Shown: positions 45,558 to 56,623, numbered from the stretch's first letter. The stretch: DNA of 64,000 nt from Microbacterium luticocti DSM 19459 (GCF_000422405.1 NZ_AULS01000004.1:145227-209226), one strand, 5' to 3'. The notes: generated from the letters alone by a model not told the origin. Numbers and translations: made by a program.

Positions 45558-46513
45558 GCACCCCGATCGGACCGGCAGACGCCTCGAAGACCCCGCGCTA
45601 CGCGGGACTGTCGACCTTCGCCCGGCTGCCGCGGCTCGAAGACGTCGGCGACGTCGACATCGCCGTGGTCGGCATCCCGTTCGACACCGGGGTGAGCTTC
45701 CGCCCCGGTGCCCGGTTCGGACCCGAGCACGTGCGTGCCTCGAGTCGGCTGCTGCGCCCCTACAACCCGGCGCAAGACTTCTCGGGATGGGAGGCGGTGC
45801 AGGTGGCGGATGCCGGTGACATCGCCGTCAACCCGTTCCACATCCACGAGGCGGTCGACGCCATCGCCGAGGCGGCGACCGACCTGGGCAGCCGGGTCGA
45901 CCGCATCCTCACCATCGGCGGCGACCACACCATCGCCTACCCGCTGTTGAAGGCGATCAGCGCCAAGCACGGACCGGTCGCGGTCGTGCACTTCGACGCA
46001 CACCTGGACACCTGGGACACCTACTTCGACGAGCCCATCACACACGGCACGCCGTTCCGGCGGGCATCCGAAGAGGGATTCCTCGACCGCACCGCGTCGG
46101 TGCACGTGGGCACCCGCGGCCCGCTGTACGGCAAGGGCGACCTCGAAGACGACGAGCGACTGGGCTTTTCGATCATCACCAGCGAATACGTGGAAGAGAA
46201 CGGCATCCCCGCCGCCCTCGACCGGCTGCGCCGCCGCATCGGCGACAAGCCGCTCTACGTCTCGGTCGACATCGACGTGCTCGACCCCGCGCACGCGCCG
46301 GGCACCGGCACCCCCGAGGCGGGGGGCCTGACCAGCCGCGAACTGCTGCGCCTGATCCGGGGCCTGGCCGACCTCGACATCGTGGGGGCCGACGTGGTCG
46401 AGGTCGCCCCCGCGTACGACCACGCCCAGATGACCGGCATCGCCGCCAGCCACGTCGCCTACGACATCATGACCGCCATGGCCCGCGCCATCGTGCGCGG
46501 CCGCGGCCAGTGA
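45554..46513 (+). CDS. Ureohydrolase (agmatinase/guanidinobutyrase family)
   Basis: A 319-residue binuclear manganese hydrolase that releases urea from a guanidino compound. The metal ligands are in [23 protein letters not shown] and [17 protein letters not shown], all complete. Family members act on agmatine, 4-guanidinobutyrate, 3-guanidinopropionate or formiminoglutamate; the AruI-like neighbour favours 4-guanidinobutyrate. ATG 45554 overlaps the ThDP stop (ATGA at 45554-45557) and has its own AAGGAGC. Confidence 0.9.
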   Translation: MSTPIGPADASKTPRYAGLSTFARLPRLEDVGDVDIAVVGIPFDTGVSFRPGARFGPEHVRASSRLLRPYNPAQDFSGWEAVQVADAGDIAVNPFHIHEAVDAIAEAATDLGSRVDRILTIGGDHTIAYPLLKAISAKHGPVAVVHFDAHLDTWDTYFDEPITHGTPFRRASEEGFLDRTASVHVGTRGPLYGKGDLEDDERLGFSIITSEYVEENGIPAALDRLRRRIGDKPLYVSVDIDVLDPAHAPGTGTPEAGGLTSRELLRLIRGLADLDIVGADVVEVAPAYDHAQMTGIAASHVAYDIMTAMARAIVRGRGQ

Positions 46514-46535
46514 CACGCCCAGCCAGGAGACCGAG

Positions 46536-47537
46536 ATGACCGACACCGCCCGCCCGATCGCCGTCTACACCGACGTCGACGACACCGACCCGGCCCCCGG
46601 CATCGCCCTGCTCGAGCAGCACGGGTTCGAGGTGCGGGTGCTCGGCACCCGCGACCCGCAGCAGATCATCGAAGGCGCCCGGGATGCGGTGGCCCTGCTC
46701 CCCGGATATGCGGCCATCGACCGCACCGTCATCGAGGCGCTGCCGAACCTGCGGCTGATCGCCCTGATGTCGATGGGCTTCGACTACGTCGACATCGATA
46801 CCGCCGCCGAGCACGGCGTCTGGGTGACGAACGTGCCGGGAGCGGCCACCGAAGAGGTCGCCACCCACGCGCTGGCGATCCTGCTGTACACGCTGCGTCA
46901 GCTGAGGTTCTACCTGGCCAGCGCGAACCCGGCCGACTGGAACGAGCGCGGGCCGACGGCGCCGCCTCGGCTCAGCGAGCGGACGCTCGGCATCGTCGGG
47001 CTCGGCAAGATCGGCCGTGAGTTCGCCCGGCAGGCCGGCCCGCTTTTCGGCCGGGTGGTCGGCTACGACCCGCTCATGCCCGACACCCTCGAGGTGCGTG
47101 CCGAGCTCACCCGGCTCGGCGTGGAACGCACCGGACTCGATCAGGTGCAGGCATCCGCCGACGTGCTGTCGCTGCATCTGCCGTTGACGGCCGAGACCGA
47201 GAAGATGGTGGATGCCGCGTTCCTGGCCGGGATGCCCGACGGTGCGGTGCTCGTGAATGTATCGCGCGGCGCGCTCATCGACAACGATGCGCTGGTGGCC
47301 GCGCTCGATGCGGGGCACCTGTCCGGGGCCGCGCTCGACGTGCTCGACCAGGAGCCGCCGCGGCCGGGCCACCCGTTGCTCGGCCGAGACGACGTCACGC
47401 TCACCCCGCACATCGCGTACTTCTCGCAGCGCACCGAGATCGAGTACGTGCGCATCCAGGCGCAGAACGCGGTGTCGCTGCTCGCGAACGGCACGCCCGA
47501 CTCGCCGGTGAACCGCCCTTCGGCCCCGCGCGGCTGA
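46536..47537 (+). CDS. D-isomer-specific 2-hydroxyacid dehydrogenase
   Basis: A 333-residue NAD(P)-linked enzyme interconverting a 2-oxo acid and its D-2-hydroxy acid. The dinucleotide motif is GIVGLGKIGREFARQ near 150; the catalytic Arg (NVSRGALIDN), Glu (LDQEPPRPGHP) and His (TPHIAYFS) are in order. ATG after AGGAGACCGAG, 22 bases beyond the ureohydrolase. In context it could feed a hydroxy analogue of 2-ketoarginine into the operon or drain the keto acid; this is inference. Confidence 0.9.
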   Translation: MTDTARPIAVYTDVDDTDPAPGIALLEQHGFEVRVLGTRDPQQIIEGARDAVALLPGYAAIDRTVIEALPNLRLIALMSMGFDYVDIDTAAEHGVWVTNVPGAATEEVATHALAILLYTLRQLRFYLASANPADWNERGPTAPPRLSERTLGIVGLGKIGREFARQAGPLFGRVVGYDPLMPDTLEVRAELTRLGVERTGLDQVQASADVLSLHLPLTAETEKMVDAAFLAGMPDGAVLVNVSRGALIDNDALVAALDAGHLSGAALDVLDQEPPRPGHPLLGRDDVTLTPHIAYFSQRTEIEYVRIQAQNAVSLLANGTPDSPVNRPSAPRG

Positions 47538-47587
47538 CCCGCAACCCAGAACCCGCAACCCAGCCTGCAAGAAAGAAGGAACCTGCC

Positions 47588-49153
47588 GTGGCACAGCTGA
47601 CCGACGACGCGAAACAGACCGCACGCCAGTGGATCGACGACAACCTCGATCGGCTCGTGGAGTGGCACACCCACATCTGGCAGCTGGCCGAACCGGCCTG
47701 GCGGGAGTACCGCTCACAGGCGTGGTACGTCAAGCTGCTGCGCGCCGAAGGGTTCGAGGTCGAAGACGGGTCGGCGGGCATGCCCACCGCGTTCAGCGCG
47801 ACCTGGAGCAACGGTGACGGCCCCACGCTGCTGACCTATGCCGAGTACGACGCGGTGCCCGGCAACAGCCAGGCCGCCGACACCGCCGAGCGTCCCCGTG
47901 AGGGCCTCAGCCGTTTCGCGCCCGGGCACACCGACCCGCACTCGGTGCTCGGCATCTCGACGCTCGCGGGCGTGCTCGCCACCAAGCACGCCATGGTGCA
48001 GCACGGCATCACCGGCACCCTGAAGTACACCGGCGAGCCGGCCGAGAAGATGCACGGCTCGAAGGTCGTGCACGGGCTGCGCGGTTACTACGACGGCGTT
48101 GACGCCATCGTGTCGTTCCACCCGTTCTACATGCTGCCGCTGTGCAACACCGCCCGGTGGGACACCCAGTGCGGTGCGTACTACAGCAAGGTCTACACGT
48201 TCGTGTGCGACCATCCCGAAACTTGGCAGATCTCCAGCGCCGACCCGAACTCGCCGATCCCGGCATCGCACTCCGCAGCCCGGGCACCGGGGGCGAACGT
48301 GGCGCTGGCGCAGATGTATACGGCATCCCGCACCATGCTCGACTCGATGCTGCCGGCCACCGGCGGCTGGAGCTTCTCGGACGCGATCCTCAGCGACGGG
48401 CAGGCCACCGCCGACAACCTGCCGCACCGGGTGGCGCGGCTGCAGTTCTCGTGGCGCACCCCCGACGTCGAGATGGCCGAGCACATCCTCGCCGTGCTCG
48501 ACCGCAACGCGGCAGCGTCCGCGACGATGGCGCACTGCGAGCTCGAGGAGCGGTGGGTGGCGCGCAGCCGCCCGGGCCGCACCAATCACGTCATGGCGCA
48601 GACGCTGTACGCGAACCTTGAGGCCGTCGGGGCGCCTGTGTACGGGCCGGATGCCGTGGCCGTCGCGCAGGACATCCAGCGCTCGCTCGGGCACGAACCG
48701 GCCGAAAAGCCGTTCCTGGCCGAGACCGAGCGGCTGATCGAGCCGCAGGAGGCGGAGCGGATCCTGCGCGAGCACATGCCCGCGTGGCAGCGCAACTGGA
48801 CCAGCGACGACTACGTCGAGATGTCGCACTACGCGCCGCTGGTGCGGTTCTACGTGTCGCGCCCGGCGCTGGCGCCGGTGCCGGGCGCCGGAGCGTACCC
48901 GGCCTGGGTGATGAACGCGCTCGGCGGCATCCCGGCCACGATCGCGCCGACCATCGTGACCGCAGGCAAGACGGTCGCCGGCACGTTCCTCGACCTGCTG
49001 ACCTCTCCTGACACGCTCGCCGCGGCGAAGGCGGAGTTCGACGAGCGTGTCGCCGCAGACCCGATGCCGGCGCTGCTGCCCGCGGACTTCGAGGCGCCGA
49101 TCGACCTGCCGTGGCCGGACTACTCCGGCGCCGGCGAACACCGGCACTGGTGA
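47588..49153 (+). CDS. M20-family amidohydrolase (AbgB-like)
   Basis: A 521-residue zinc peptidase-fold protein most like AbgB, the p-aminobenzoyl-glutamate hydrolase subunit, and other M20D aminoacylases. Metal-site segments: LLTYAEYDAVPGNSQ near residue 79, GEPAEKMHGSKV with the catalytic Glu, and VSFHPF. The dimerisation insert follows (ARLQFSWRTPDVEMAEHIL). GTG start after AAGAAGGAACC. Last gene of the operon. It may split the imported N-acyl conjugate into amino acid and acid. A short duplicated ACCCGCAACCCAG lies just upstream. Confidence 0.88.
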   Translation: MAQLTDDAKQTARQWIDDNLDRLVEWHTHIWQLAEPAWREYRSQAWYVKLLRAEGFEVEDGSAGMPTAFSATWSNGDGPTLLTYAEYDAVPGNSQAADTAERPREGLSRFAPGHTDPHSVLGISTLAGVLATKHAMVQHGITGTLKYTGEPAEKMHGSKVVHGLRGYYDGVDAIVSFHPFYMLPLCNTARWDTQCGAYYSKVYTFVCDHPETWQISSADPNSPIPASHSAARAPGANVALAQMYTASRTMLDSMLPATGGWSFSDAILSDGQATADNLPHRVARLQFSWRTPDVEMAEHILAVLDRNAAASATMAHCELEERWVARSRPGRTNHVMAQTLYANLEAVGAPVYGPDAVAVAQDIQRSLGHEPAEKPFLAETERLIEPQEAERILREHMPAWQRNWTSDDYVEMSHYAPLVRFYVSRPALAPVPGAGAYPAWVMNALGGIPATIAPTIVTAGKTVAGTFLDLLTSPDTLAAAKAEFDERVAADPMPALLPADFEAPIDLPWPDYSGAGEHRHW

Positions 49154-49183
49154 GGCGCGGCGCGCTGCTCGCGGTGCGGTGCG

Positions 49184-49332
49184 CTGTTCACGCGACTGCG
49201 CCTGTTCGCGGCGCGCCGCGCTGTTCACGCGACTGCGCCTGTTCGCGGCGACTGCGCCTGTTTGCGGCGACGGCGCCTGTTTGCGGCGACGGCGCCTGTT
49301 CACGCGACTGCGCCTGTTCGCAGCGACGGCGC
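49184..49332. repeat. 18/19-bp tandem repeat array after the M20 gene
   Basis: Eight degenerate units of CTGTTC(G/A)CGGCGACTGCGC type, 18 or 19 bases each, are arranged head to tail; the reverse complement GCGCAGTCGC appears just after (49346 on). No gene is seen in 49154-49434. Confidence 0.8.
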
Positions 49333-49434
49333 CACCGATCGACGGCGCAGTCGCAGATCCGTGGCGCAGTCATGTGACGACGGATGCCGCGGCCCACGCG
49401 CGATCGCGCGGGTCGCGGCATCCTGAGCCGCCCG

Positions 49435-50274
49435 TCACCGCACGATCGCGGTGACCGTCGCCACGCGTGCGAGCACTTCGTGGCTGATCGATCCGAGCAG
49501 CAGCCGTGCGAACGCGCCGCGGCCGTGGCTGCCGACCACCGCCAGCCGTGCGGTCTGTGCAAGCTCGTTGATGATCGCGGACGGGTAGCCGCACTCGACG
49601 TGCTCGGTGATCTGAAGGTCGGGGTGGGCGGCGCGCACGTCGGCGAGCGCGGTGCGCAGGATCTCGGCCGTCACGTCCTGCATGTCGTCCAAGTACGGCT
49701 CGGGGTATCCGCTGATCGGGCCGGGGATCGGCATCGGCGTCCACACGCTCACCGCGACCAGCGGCTCGCCCAGGCGCACGGCCTCGGCGGCGGCGAACCG
49801 CACGGCGCCGGCCGAGACCTCGGAACCGTCGGTGCCGACGACCACGCCGGTGCGGCCGGCGATGTCGATGTCGGGCACGACGACCACCGGGCAGTGCGCG
49901 GCGGCGCTGATGCGGATGCCGTGGGCGCCGCGCACCGTGCCGGATTCGGGCCCGCGATAATCGCTGCCGATGACAAGCAGGCCGGCACCCTCGGAGGCGT
50001 CGACGAGCACGGCGACCGGGTTGCCCCGCTCGACGCGGGTGGTCACCTCGATGCCGGCCTCACGCATGCGCGCCGCGCGCGAGGCGAGGGCTTCGGCGGC
50101 GGCATCGTGCGCGGCCTGCGCCACACTGTCTTCGCCGACCGCGCCGACGGCGCCGCCGACGACGGTGATCAGCTCGACCGCCGCGCCCGAGGCGGCGGCG
50201 CGGTCGGCCGCCCAGCGCACCACCCGGTCGCCGACAGGGACGGAGGTGACGCCGACGACGATCTTCTCGGTCAC
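49435..50274 (-). CDS. Tandem universal stress protein
   Basis: A 279-residue protein with two UspA domains (about 1-135 and 143-279). The second keeps the ATP-binding pattern GSHGRGAFARLLLGSISHEV; the first has GSDYRGPESGTVRGAHGIRI, a looser form. Two-domain ATP-binding Usp proteins are common in actinobacteria and tied to hypoxia or stationary-phase survival. GTG start seven bases after the DNA glycosylase stop, so both are likely cotranscribed. Confidence 0.9.
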   Translation of the reverse strand: MTEKIVVGVTSVPVGDRVVRWAADRAAASGAAVELITVVGGAVGAVGEDSVAQAAHDAAAEALASRAARMREAGIEVTTRVERGNPVAVLVDASEGAGLLVIGSDYRGPESGTVRGAHGIRISAAAHCPVVVVPDIDIAGRTGVVVGTDGSEVSAGAVRFAAAEAVRLGEPLVAVSVWTPMPIPGPISGYPEPYLDDMQDVTAEILRTALADVRAAHPDLQITEHVECGYPSAIINELAQTARLAVVGSHGRGAFARLLLGSISHEVLARVATVTAIVR

Positions 50275-50281
50275 GATGACC

Positions 50282-50860
50282 TCACTTTCCGGCGGCGGCC
50301 TTGGCCGCGGCCTTCATCTCGCGCTTGAACGCCCGCACCTTGGCGAGCGCGTCGGGGTCGGTGATGTCGGCGACGCTGCGGAACGATCCGTTCTCGCCGT
50401 AGGGGGCGGATGCCTCACGCCAGCCGTCGCCGTCGAATCCGCACTGCTTGCCGAGCAGTGCGAGGAAGATCTTCGCCTTCTGCTCCCCGAATCCCGGCAG
50501 CGCCTTCAGCCGGCGAAGCACCTCGGCGCCGTCGGGGGAGCCTTTCGTCCAGATGGCGCTCGCATCGTCGTCCCACTCCGTGGCGACCGCCTGGCACAGC
50601 GCCTGCACGCGGGTGGCCATCGATCCCGGAAAGCGGTGCACCGCCGGGGGCTCGCGGAACGCCGCCGCGAAGACCTCGGGGTCGGCGCGCGCGATGGCCG
50701 CGGCATCCACCGCCCCGAGCCGCTGCTGCAGCTTGAGCGGGCCCGCGAACGCGGTCTCCATCGGAACCTGCTGGTCGAGCAGCATCCCGATCAGCAGAGC
50801 GAGCGGGTTGCCTGTGAGCAGCTCGTCGGCGGCCGGGTCTGCGGTGATGTGAAGGGCCAT
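50282..50860 (-). CDS. HhH-GPD-type base-excision DNA glycosylase
   Basis: A 192-residue repair protein of the actinobacterial HhH-GPD group. The helix-hairpin-helix is LKALPGFGEQKAKIFLALLG near residue 118; there is no iron-sulfur Cys cluster. ATG 50860 is favoured over a longer frame because CAGACT lies six bases ahead and homologues begin MALHITAD. Cotranscribed with the universal stress protein. Lesion specificity unknown; the Lys of bifunctional enzymes cannot be placed with certainty. Confidence 0.85.
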   Translation of the reverse strand: MALHITADPAADELLTGNPLALLIGMLLDQQVPMETAFAGPLKLQQRLGAVDAAAIARADPEVFAAAFREPPAVHRFPGSMATRVQALCQAVATEWDDDASAIWTKGSPDGAEVLRRLKALPGFGEQKAKIFLALLGKQCGFDGDGWREASAPYGENGSFRSVADITDPDALAKVRAFKREMKAAAKAAAGK

Positions 50861-50866
50861 GGCTCC

Positions 50867-50872
50867 AGTCTG
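50867..50872 (-). promoter_or_regulatory. -10-like element giving leaderless glycosylase gene
   Basis: CAGACT on the reverse strand, six bases before the ATG at 50860. Confidence 0.45.
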
Positions 50873-50898
50873 CCAGCGGTGTCCGGGGCATGGCTGGG

Positions 50899-50904
50899 TA
50901 ACCT
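50899..50904 (+). promoter_or_regulatory. -10 element giving leaderless GNAT gene
   Basis: TAACCT seven bases before the GTG at 50912, only 27 bases from the divergent CAGACT. Confidence 0.6.
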
Positions 50905-50911
50905 GGCGAGC

Positions 50912-51406
50912 GTGACGGTCTTTCGGGAGTTGCGGGCAGCCGATGCTGATCGCGTGCTCGATGCGTTCGTCTCGGATGCTGCCGAGATGAGTCGTCAAGG
51001 CGACATGCATGATCTGGCCTCAGCCCGCGCCTATGTGACACGGATGCTCGAGGACCCCGACGTCCGCACGCTCGTCGCAGCCGATGATGCCGACCGGCTG
51101 CTCGCCCTCGCTGCAGTGTCGGTCGACCGAGCGAACGCAAACGGCTGGGTGTTCTACTGGGCGCACCCCGATGCCCGGCGTCGGGGTGTCACGTCGAGGC
51201 TGGTGCGTGCGTTGGCAGATCGAGAGCTCGGTGAGGGCGGGCTGCACCGCCTCGAACTCGGCTACCGGGTGAACAACCCGGGTTCGGGCGCCGTCGCGCG
51301 CGCCGCCGGGTTCGTCCAAGAAGGACTCGAGCGCGAGAAGTTCCTCGTGAACGGCGAACGAGTCGATGTCGTGACGGCGGCGCGCCTCAAGACCGATCCG
51401 GTCTGA
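50912..51406 (+). CDS. GNAT-family N-acetyltransferase (RimJ/RimL-like)
   Basis: A 164-residue acetyltransferase. The acetyl-CoA loop is HPDARRRGVTSRLVRAL near residue 85, and RLELGYRVNNPGSGAVARAA with GFVQEGLEREKF is the typical RimL-like C-terminal half (neighbouring-residue Asn and aromatic end). Protein N-termini or small amines are possible acceptors. GTG after TAACCT. Followed by two hairpin repeats. Confidence 0.87.
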   Translation: MTVFRELRAADADRVLDAFVSDAAEMSRQGDMHDLASARAYVTRMLEDPDVRTLVAADDADRLLALAAVSVDRANANGWVFYWAHPDARRRGVTSRLVRALADRELGEGGLHRLELGYRVNNPGSGAVARAAGFVQEGLEREKFLVNGERVDVVTAARLKTDPV

Positions 51407-51413
51407 CGTTGGA

Positions 51414-51545
51414 TTCGGTCGACGCGAATGGCGGCTCTGCCGGCGCGAGTCCCGCCATATGTGTCGACTGAACCCGAGGCATCCGATTCGGTCGACGCGA
51501 ATGGCGGCTCCGGCAGGGCAGACCCCGCCATATGCGTCGACTGAA
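51414..51545. repeat. Hairpin repeats A and B (GTCGAC family)
   Basis: Two units in tandem. In unit A TTCGGTCGACGCGAATGGCGG (51414-51434) pairs with CCGCCATATGTGTCGACTGAA (51452-51472); in unit B the same left arm (51487-51507) pairs with 51525-51545. Loops are 17 bases and differ. Members of the same family are at 52730-52860 and 63806-63898. Confidence 0.9.
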
Positions 51546-51586
51546 CTCACGATCGCGTCCTCGCCCGGCACGTGCGCGCTGCACGC

Positions 51587-52630
51587 TCAGCGGGTGCGTT
51601 CCGCGATCGCGGCGCGCACCCGGGCGACGATGATGGCGGGCTCCCGGAAGAGCATCGAACGAGTGACGCGGATGACGCGCCAGCCCGCCATTTCGAGTCT
51701 GGCCAGACGATCGACGTCCTTCTCCCATTGCGCGCCCACGGAATGGTGGGCGCCTTCGTATTCGATCGCGATCTTCCACTGCGGATAGGCCATGTCGACG
51801 GTGGCTATGAAGCGACCATGAGCGTCCAGCACATCGTGATCGAGCACCGGTTCGGGCAGACCGGCATCGACGAGCGTCAGGCGCGTCCACGTCTCGGTGC
51901 GCGACGCCGCGCCGGTCCGCACCCGGGGCAGCGCGACGCGCAAGTCGTCGATTCCGCGACGCCTGCCGGCATCCACCGCAGCCGTCAGCTGGGCGATGGT
52001 CGCCAGAGGATCGGACACGACCTGGTGTGGCCGCGAATGCGGGGGCCGATGCACATGCACGAAGTGGTCGGCGATCGCGACCAGGTCGTACGGGTGCGTG
52101 ACCCACGCCGGCAGGGTCACCCACGTGGATGCGGGGCTCGCGATGCGCCATCCCGAGACGGGGTGATCGAGCGTCCACGCGAGTCCCGGACGCACGGCAT
52201 GCCCGCGGATTCCCTTCGCACGGGGCGCGTGTTGCGGCCAGAAGACGGCGACATCGAGCACATCGGCATGTGACGACGGATGCTCGGTGCCGCGCCGGTC
52301 GTCGGCATCGAACGAGAGCAGCTGACCGGGCACAGGTGCATTCCAGAGCACCGCAGCGGTGAGACCGAAATAGAACGAGCCCGCCGGCATCACGGGGGCA
52401 TACTGCGCCGCTCGCGCGTGGATCCGGCGCTGTCCCGGGGTGCGCGGGTACGCGCGTTCCGCGTCGTCGGCGTCGTCGGCGATGAGCTGTGCGCCGACGA
52501 CCGCGCGGGCGCCGTGGAACGGTCTCTCGAGATCGGGTCCGCGCAAGCGGGAGCGGCTCAGGCCGGCCTGCCGCGCGGCCGCCACCCCGAACGCCGCACC
52601 CAACTCCGGGGGAATCTCGCCACGCGCCAT
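51587..52630 (-). CDS. DUF559 nuclease-like protein
   Basis: A 347-residue protein. The C-terminal 110 residues are a DUF559/Vsr-like restriction-endonuclease fold: ATVDMAYPQWKIAIEYEG (Asp and Glu of the active site), HHSVGAQWEKDVDRLARLE and GWRVIRVTRSML. The N-terminal part includes a helix-rich segment as in AbiEi-like or 'type IV toxin antitoxin' proteins. Start ATG 52630 is uncertain; an in-frame ATG at 52648 lies just upstream and no good ribosome-binding site is seen. It is bracketed by hairpin repeats A/B on one side and C on the other. Role unknown. Confidence 0.75.
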   Translation of the reverse strand: MARGEIPPELGAAFGVAAARQAGLSRSRLRGPDLERPFHGARAVVGAQLIADDADDAERAYPRTPGQRRIHARAAQYAPVMPAGSFYFGLTAAVLWNAPVPGQLLSFDADDRRGTEHPSSHADVLDVAVFWPQHAPRAKGIRGHAVRPGLAWTLDHPVSGWRIASPASTWVTLPAWVTHPYDLVAIADHFVHVHRPPHSRPHQVVSDPLATIAQLTAAVDAGRRRGIDDLRVALPRVRTGAASRTETWTRLTLVDAGLPEPVLDHDVLDAHGRFIATVDMAYPQWKIAIEYEGAHHSVGAQWEKDVDRLARLEMAGWRVIRVTRSMLFREPAIIVARVRAAIAERTR

Positions 52631-52696
52631 GACGACACGGTGCCACATATGGGGATTTCGGCGTCGGAGTTGTCCACAGGCGTCGGCGCAGGCACA

Positions 52697-52860
52697 CGGC
52701 CGTTCCGTCGGCAGGCTCGCCTTCCGGGGTTCAGTCGACGCAAATGGCGACCCGAACTGCGAAAGCATCGCCATTTGCGTCGACCGAATGCTCGTTCACC
52801 GATTCGGTCGACGCGAATGGCGCGCCTGCCCGCCCGATCGCAGCCATTTGCGTCGACTGA
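52697..52860. repeat. Hairpin repeats C1 and C2 (GTCGAC family)
   Basis: C1 arms are 52730-52750 and 52768-52788 (TTCAGTCGACGCAAATGGCGA and its near complement); C2 arms are 52803-52822 and 52843-52860. From about 52697 to 52831 the sequence is alignable with 63771-63905, giving a longer repeat of about 135 bases. No gene is seen in 52631-52945. Confidence 0.9.
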
Positions 52861-52945
52861 GCTGGTACGGTCGCGGCGCCGGGTCTGCGAAACGGCAGTG
52901 GATGCCATGGCTCACCCCAGCGCGCGCGGCGCCGGATGCCGCGGC

Positions 52946-53176
52946 TCAGTCCGCGCGCACCAGAAGGTCGCCGACCTCGCAGTCCAGCGCCCGGCAGATC
53001 GCCGACAGCGTCGAATACCGGATCGCGCGGGCACGGTCGTTCTTCAGCACCGACAGGTTGACGATCGACACCCCGACCAGCTCGCTCAGCCGCGTGAGCG
53101 TCATGCCGCGCTCGGCGAGCAGCTCGTCGAGACGGCAGTGGATGCCGGATGCCTCGTCCTCTTCGGCGGGGGTCAC
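52946..53176 (-). CDS. XRE-family (YozG-like) transcriptional regulator
   Basis: A 76-residue helix-turn-helix protein of the Cro/C1 type: LDELLAERGMTLTRLSELVG, recognition helix VSIVNLSVLKNDRARAIR, and YSTLSAICRALDCEVGDLLV. GTG start overlaps the DUF2975 stop (GTGA at 53173-53176). The pairing DUF2975 plus this small regulator is widespread. A TTATCG-N5-CGATAA palindrome in front of the pair is its likely operator. Confidence 0.9.
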   Translation of the reverse strand: MTPAEEDEASGIHCRLDELLAERGMTLTRLSELVGVSIVNLSVLKNDRARAIRYSTLSAICRALDCEVGDLLVRAD

Positions 53177-53919
53177 ACCAGCCCCTCCGTGTCACGCTGC
53201 AGCCGGGCGCCGTAGCCGAGCACCGCCGAGAGCGCTCCGAACCCGAGCGCGGCTCCGATCGGCCACAACGGGACGGTGATCGCGATCTGCGGCGCGGGGA
53301 GCAGCGCCGAGGCATCCCACCCGGCCGGCAGGTCCGGCACGACCGCACCCTGGCCGAGCGCCTGCACCGACGCCATGCTCCCGGCCCACTGCGAGAGTAC
53401 GTCGGCGCCGATGCCGGCGACCAGCACGACGAGCCCGGTGATCAGGGCAGCACGGGCGACCACCGGCGCGAACGGCGCCCCGCGCAGCAGCTGGAAGCAC
53501 GCCAGCGCGATGAGTCCGGCGATCACCGCGGGCAGCAGCACGCCGAGGGCCTGCCCGATCGCCCACAGCGCGCGGGTCGCGGCGTCCACGTGATCGACCT
53601 GCACGTCCGCGGTGGTGAACCCGCCGCCGCCGATCGCGGCGGGGCCGGTGGCGCCGGTTTGCGCGCCGGGCACGTCGGGCCAGAACGTCTGCACCGGGAT
53701 CGTCATGCTCAGCTGCGATGTCGTCAGTAGGTTCACGAGCGTCACGATCGCGCCGATCAGCGAGAATGCCGCCATGACGGCCGCGCCCGACAGGGTGACC
53801 CCGACGGTGACGTTGATCCCGCGCCGCCGCCAGCCGCGCAGCGCGAGGACCACGATCAGCACGACGACCGCGACGGCGGCCAGCAGGATCAGCAGGTGCA
53901 CCCATGAGAACGAGACCAC
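53173..53919 (-). CDS. DUF2975 membrane protein
   Basis: A 248-residue membrane protein with five or so hydrophobic helices; first LLILLAAVAVVVLIVVLAL at the N-terminus, then VTLSGAAVMAAFSLIGAIVTLV. A loop of about 50 residues with Gly/Thr and Asp (DVPGAQTGATGPAAIGGGGF) faces outside. Function unknown; family members are always partnered with a small XRE regulator, here overlapping downstream. GTG after AGAGGGATGCT. Confidence 0.85.
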   Translation of the reverse strand: MVSFSWVHLLILLAAVAVVVLIVVLALRGWRRRGINVTVGVTLSGAAVMAAFSLIGAIVTLVNLLTTSQLSMTIPVQTFWPDVPGAQTGATGPAAIGGGGFTTADVQVDHVDAATRALWAIGQALGVLLPAVIAGLIALACFQLLRGAPFAPVVARAALITGLVVLVAGIGADVLSQWAGSMASVQALGQGAVVPDLPAGWDASALLPAPQIAITVPLWPIGAALGFGALSAVLGYGARLQRDTEGLV

Positions 53920-53931
53920 AGCATCCCTCTT

Positions 53932-53963
53932 TATCGATAGTCGTTGTTATCGAGAAACGATAA
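53932..53963. promoter_or_regulatory. Promoter and operator of the DUF2975-XRE pair
   Basis: TTATCGAGAAACGATAA (53947-53963) is a perfect six-base inverted repeat with a five-base spacer, and TATCGATA (53932-53939) repeats the same half-sites nearer the gene. The latter may also serve as -10 for the reverse-strand GTG at 53919. Confidence 0.6.
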
Positions 53964-54047
53964 GCGAGAGGGATGCCACAGGTCAAGCCCGCTCCCTGTG
54001 CCGCTATGCCGACGGCGAACAGCGGCACACGGCTCGTGCCCGCTGGT

Positions 54048-54053
54048 TACCCT
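54048..54053 (+). promoter_or_regulatory. -10 element of clpC
   Basis: TACCCT 38 bases before the clpC ATG, leaving a short leader that contains the strong GGAGGAG ribosome-binding site. Confidence 0.5.
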
Positions 54054-54091
54054 CGATGTAGGCGCCACCAGCGCGCTTGGAGGAGTCGGAG

Positions 54092-56611
<2,520 letters not shown>

Positions 56612-56623
56612 CCGGGTCACATT

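Noticed and set aside
49184..49332. CRISPR array or minisatellite gene
   Set aside because: Contiguous 18/19-base units without spacers and no reading frame kept.
53990..54060. ClgR or CIRCE-type site before clpC
   Set aside because: GC-rich inverted fragments are present but spacing does not match either known motif.
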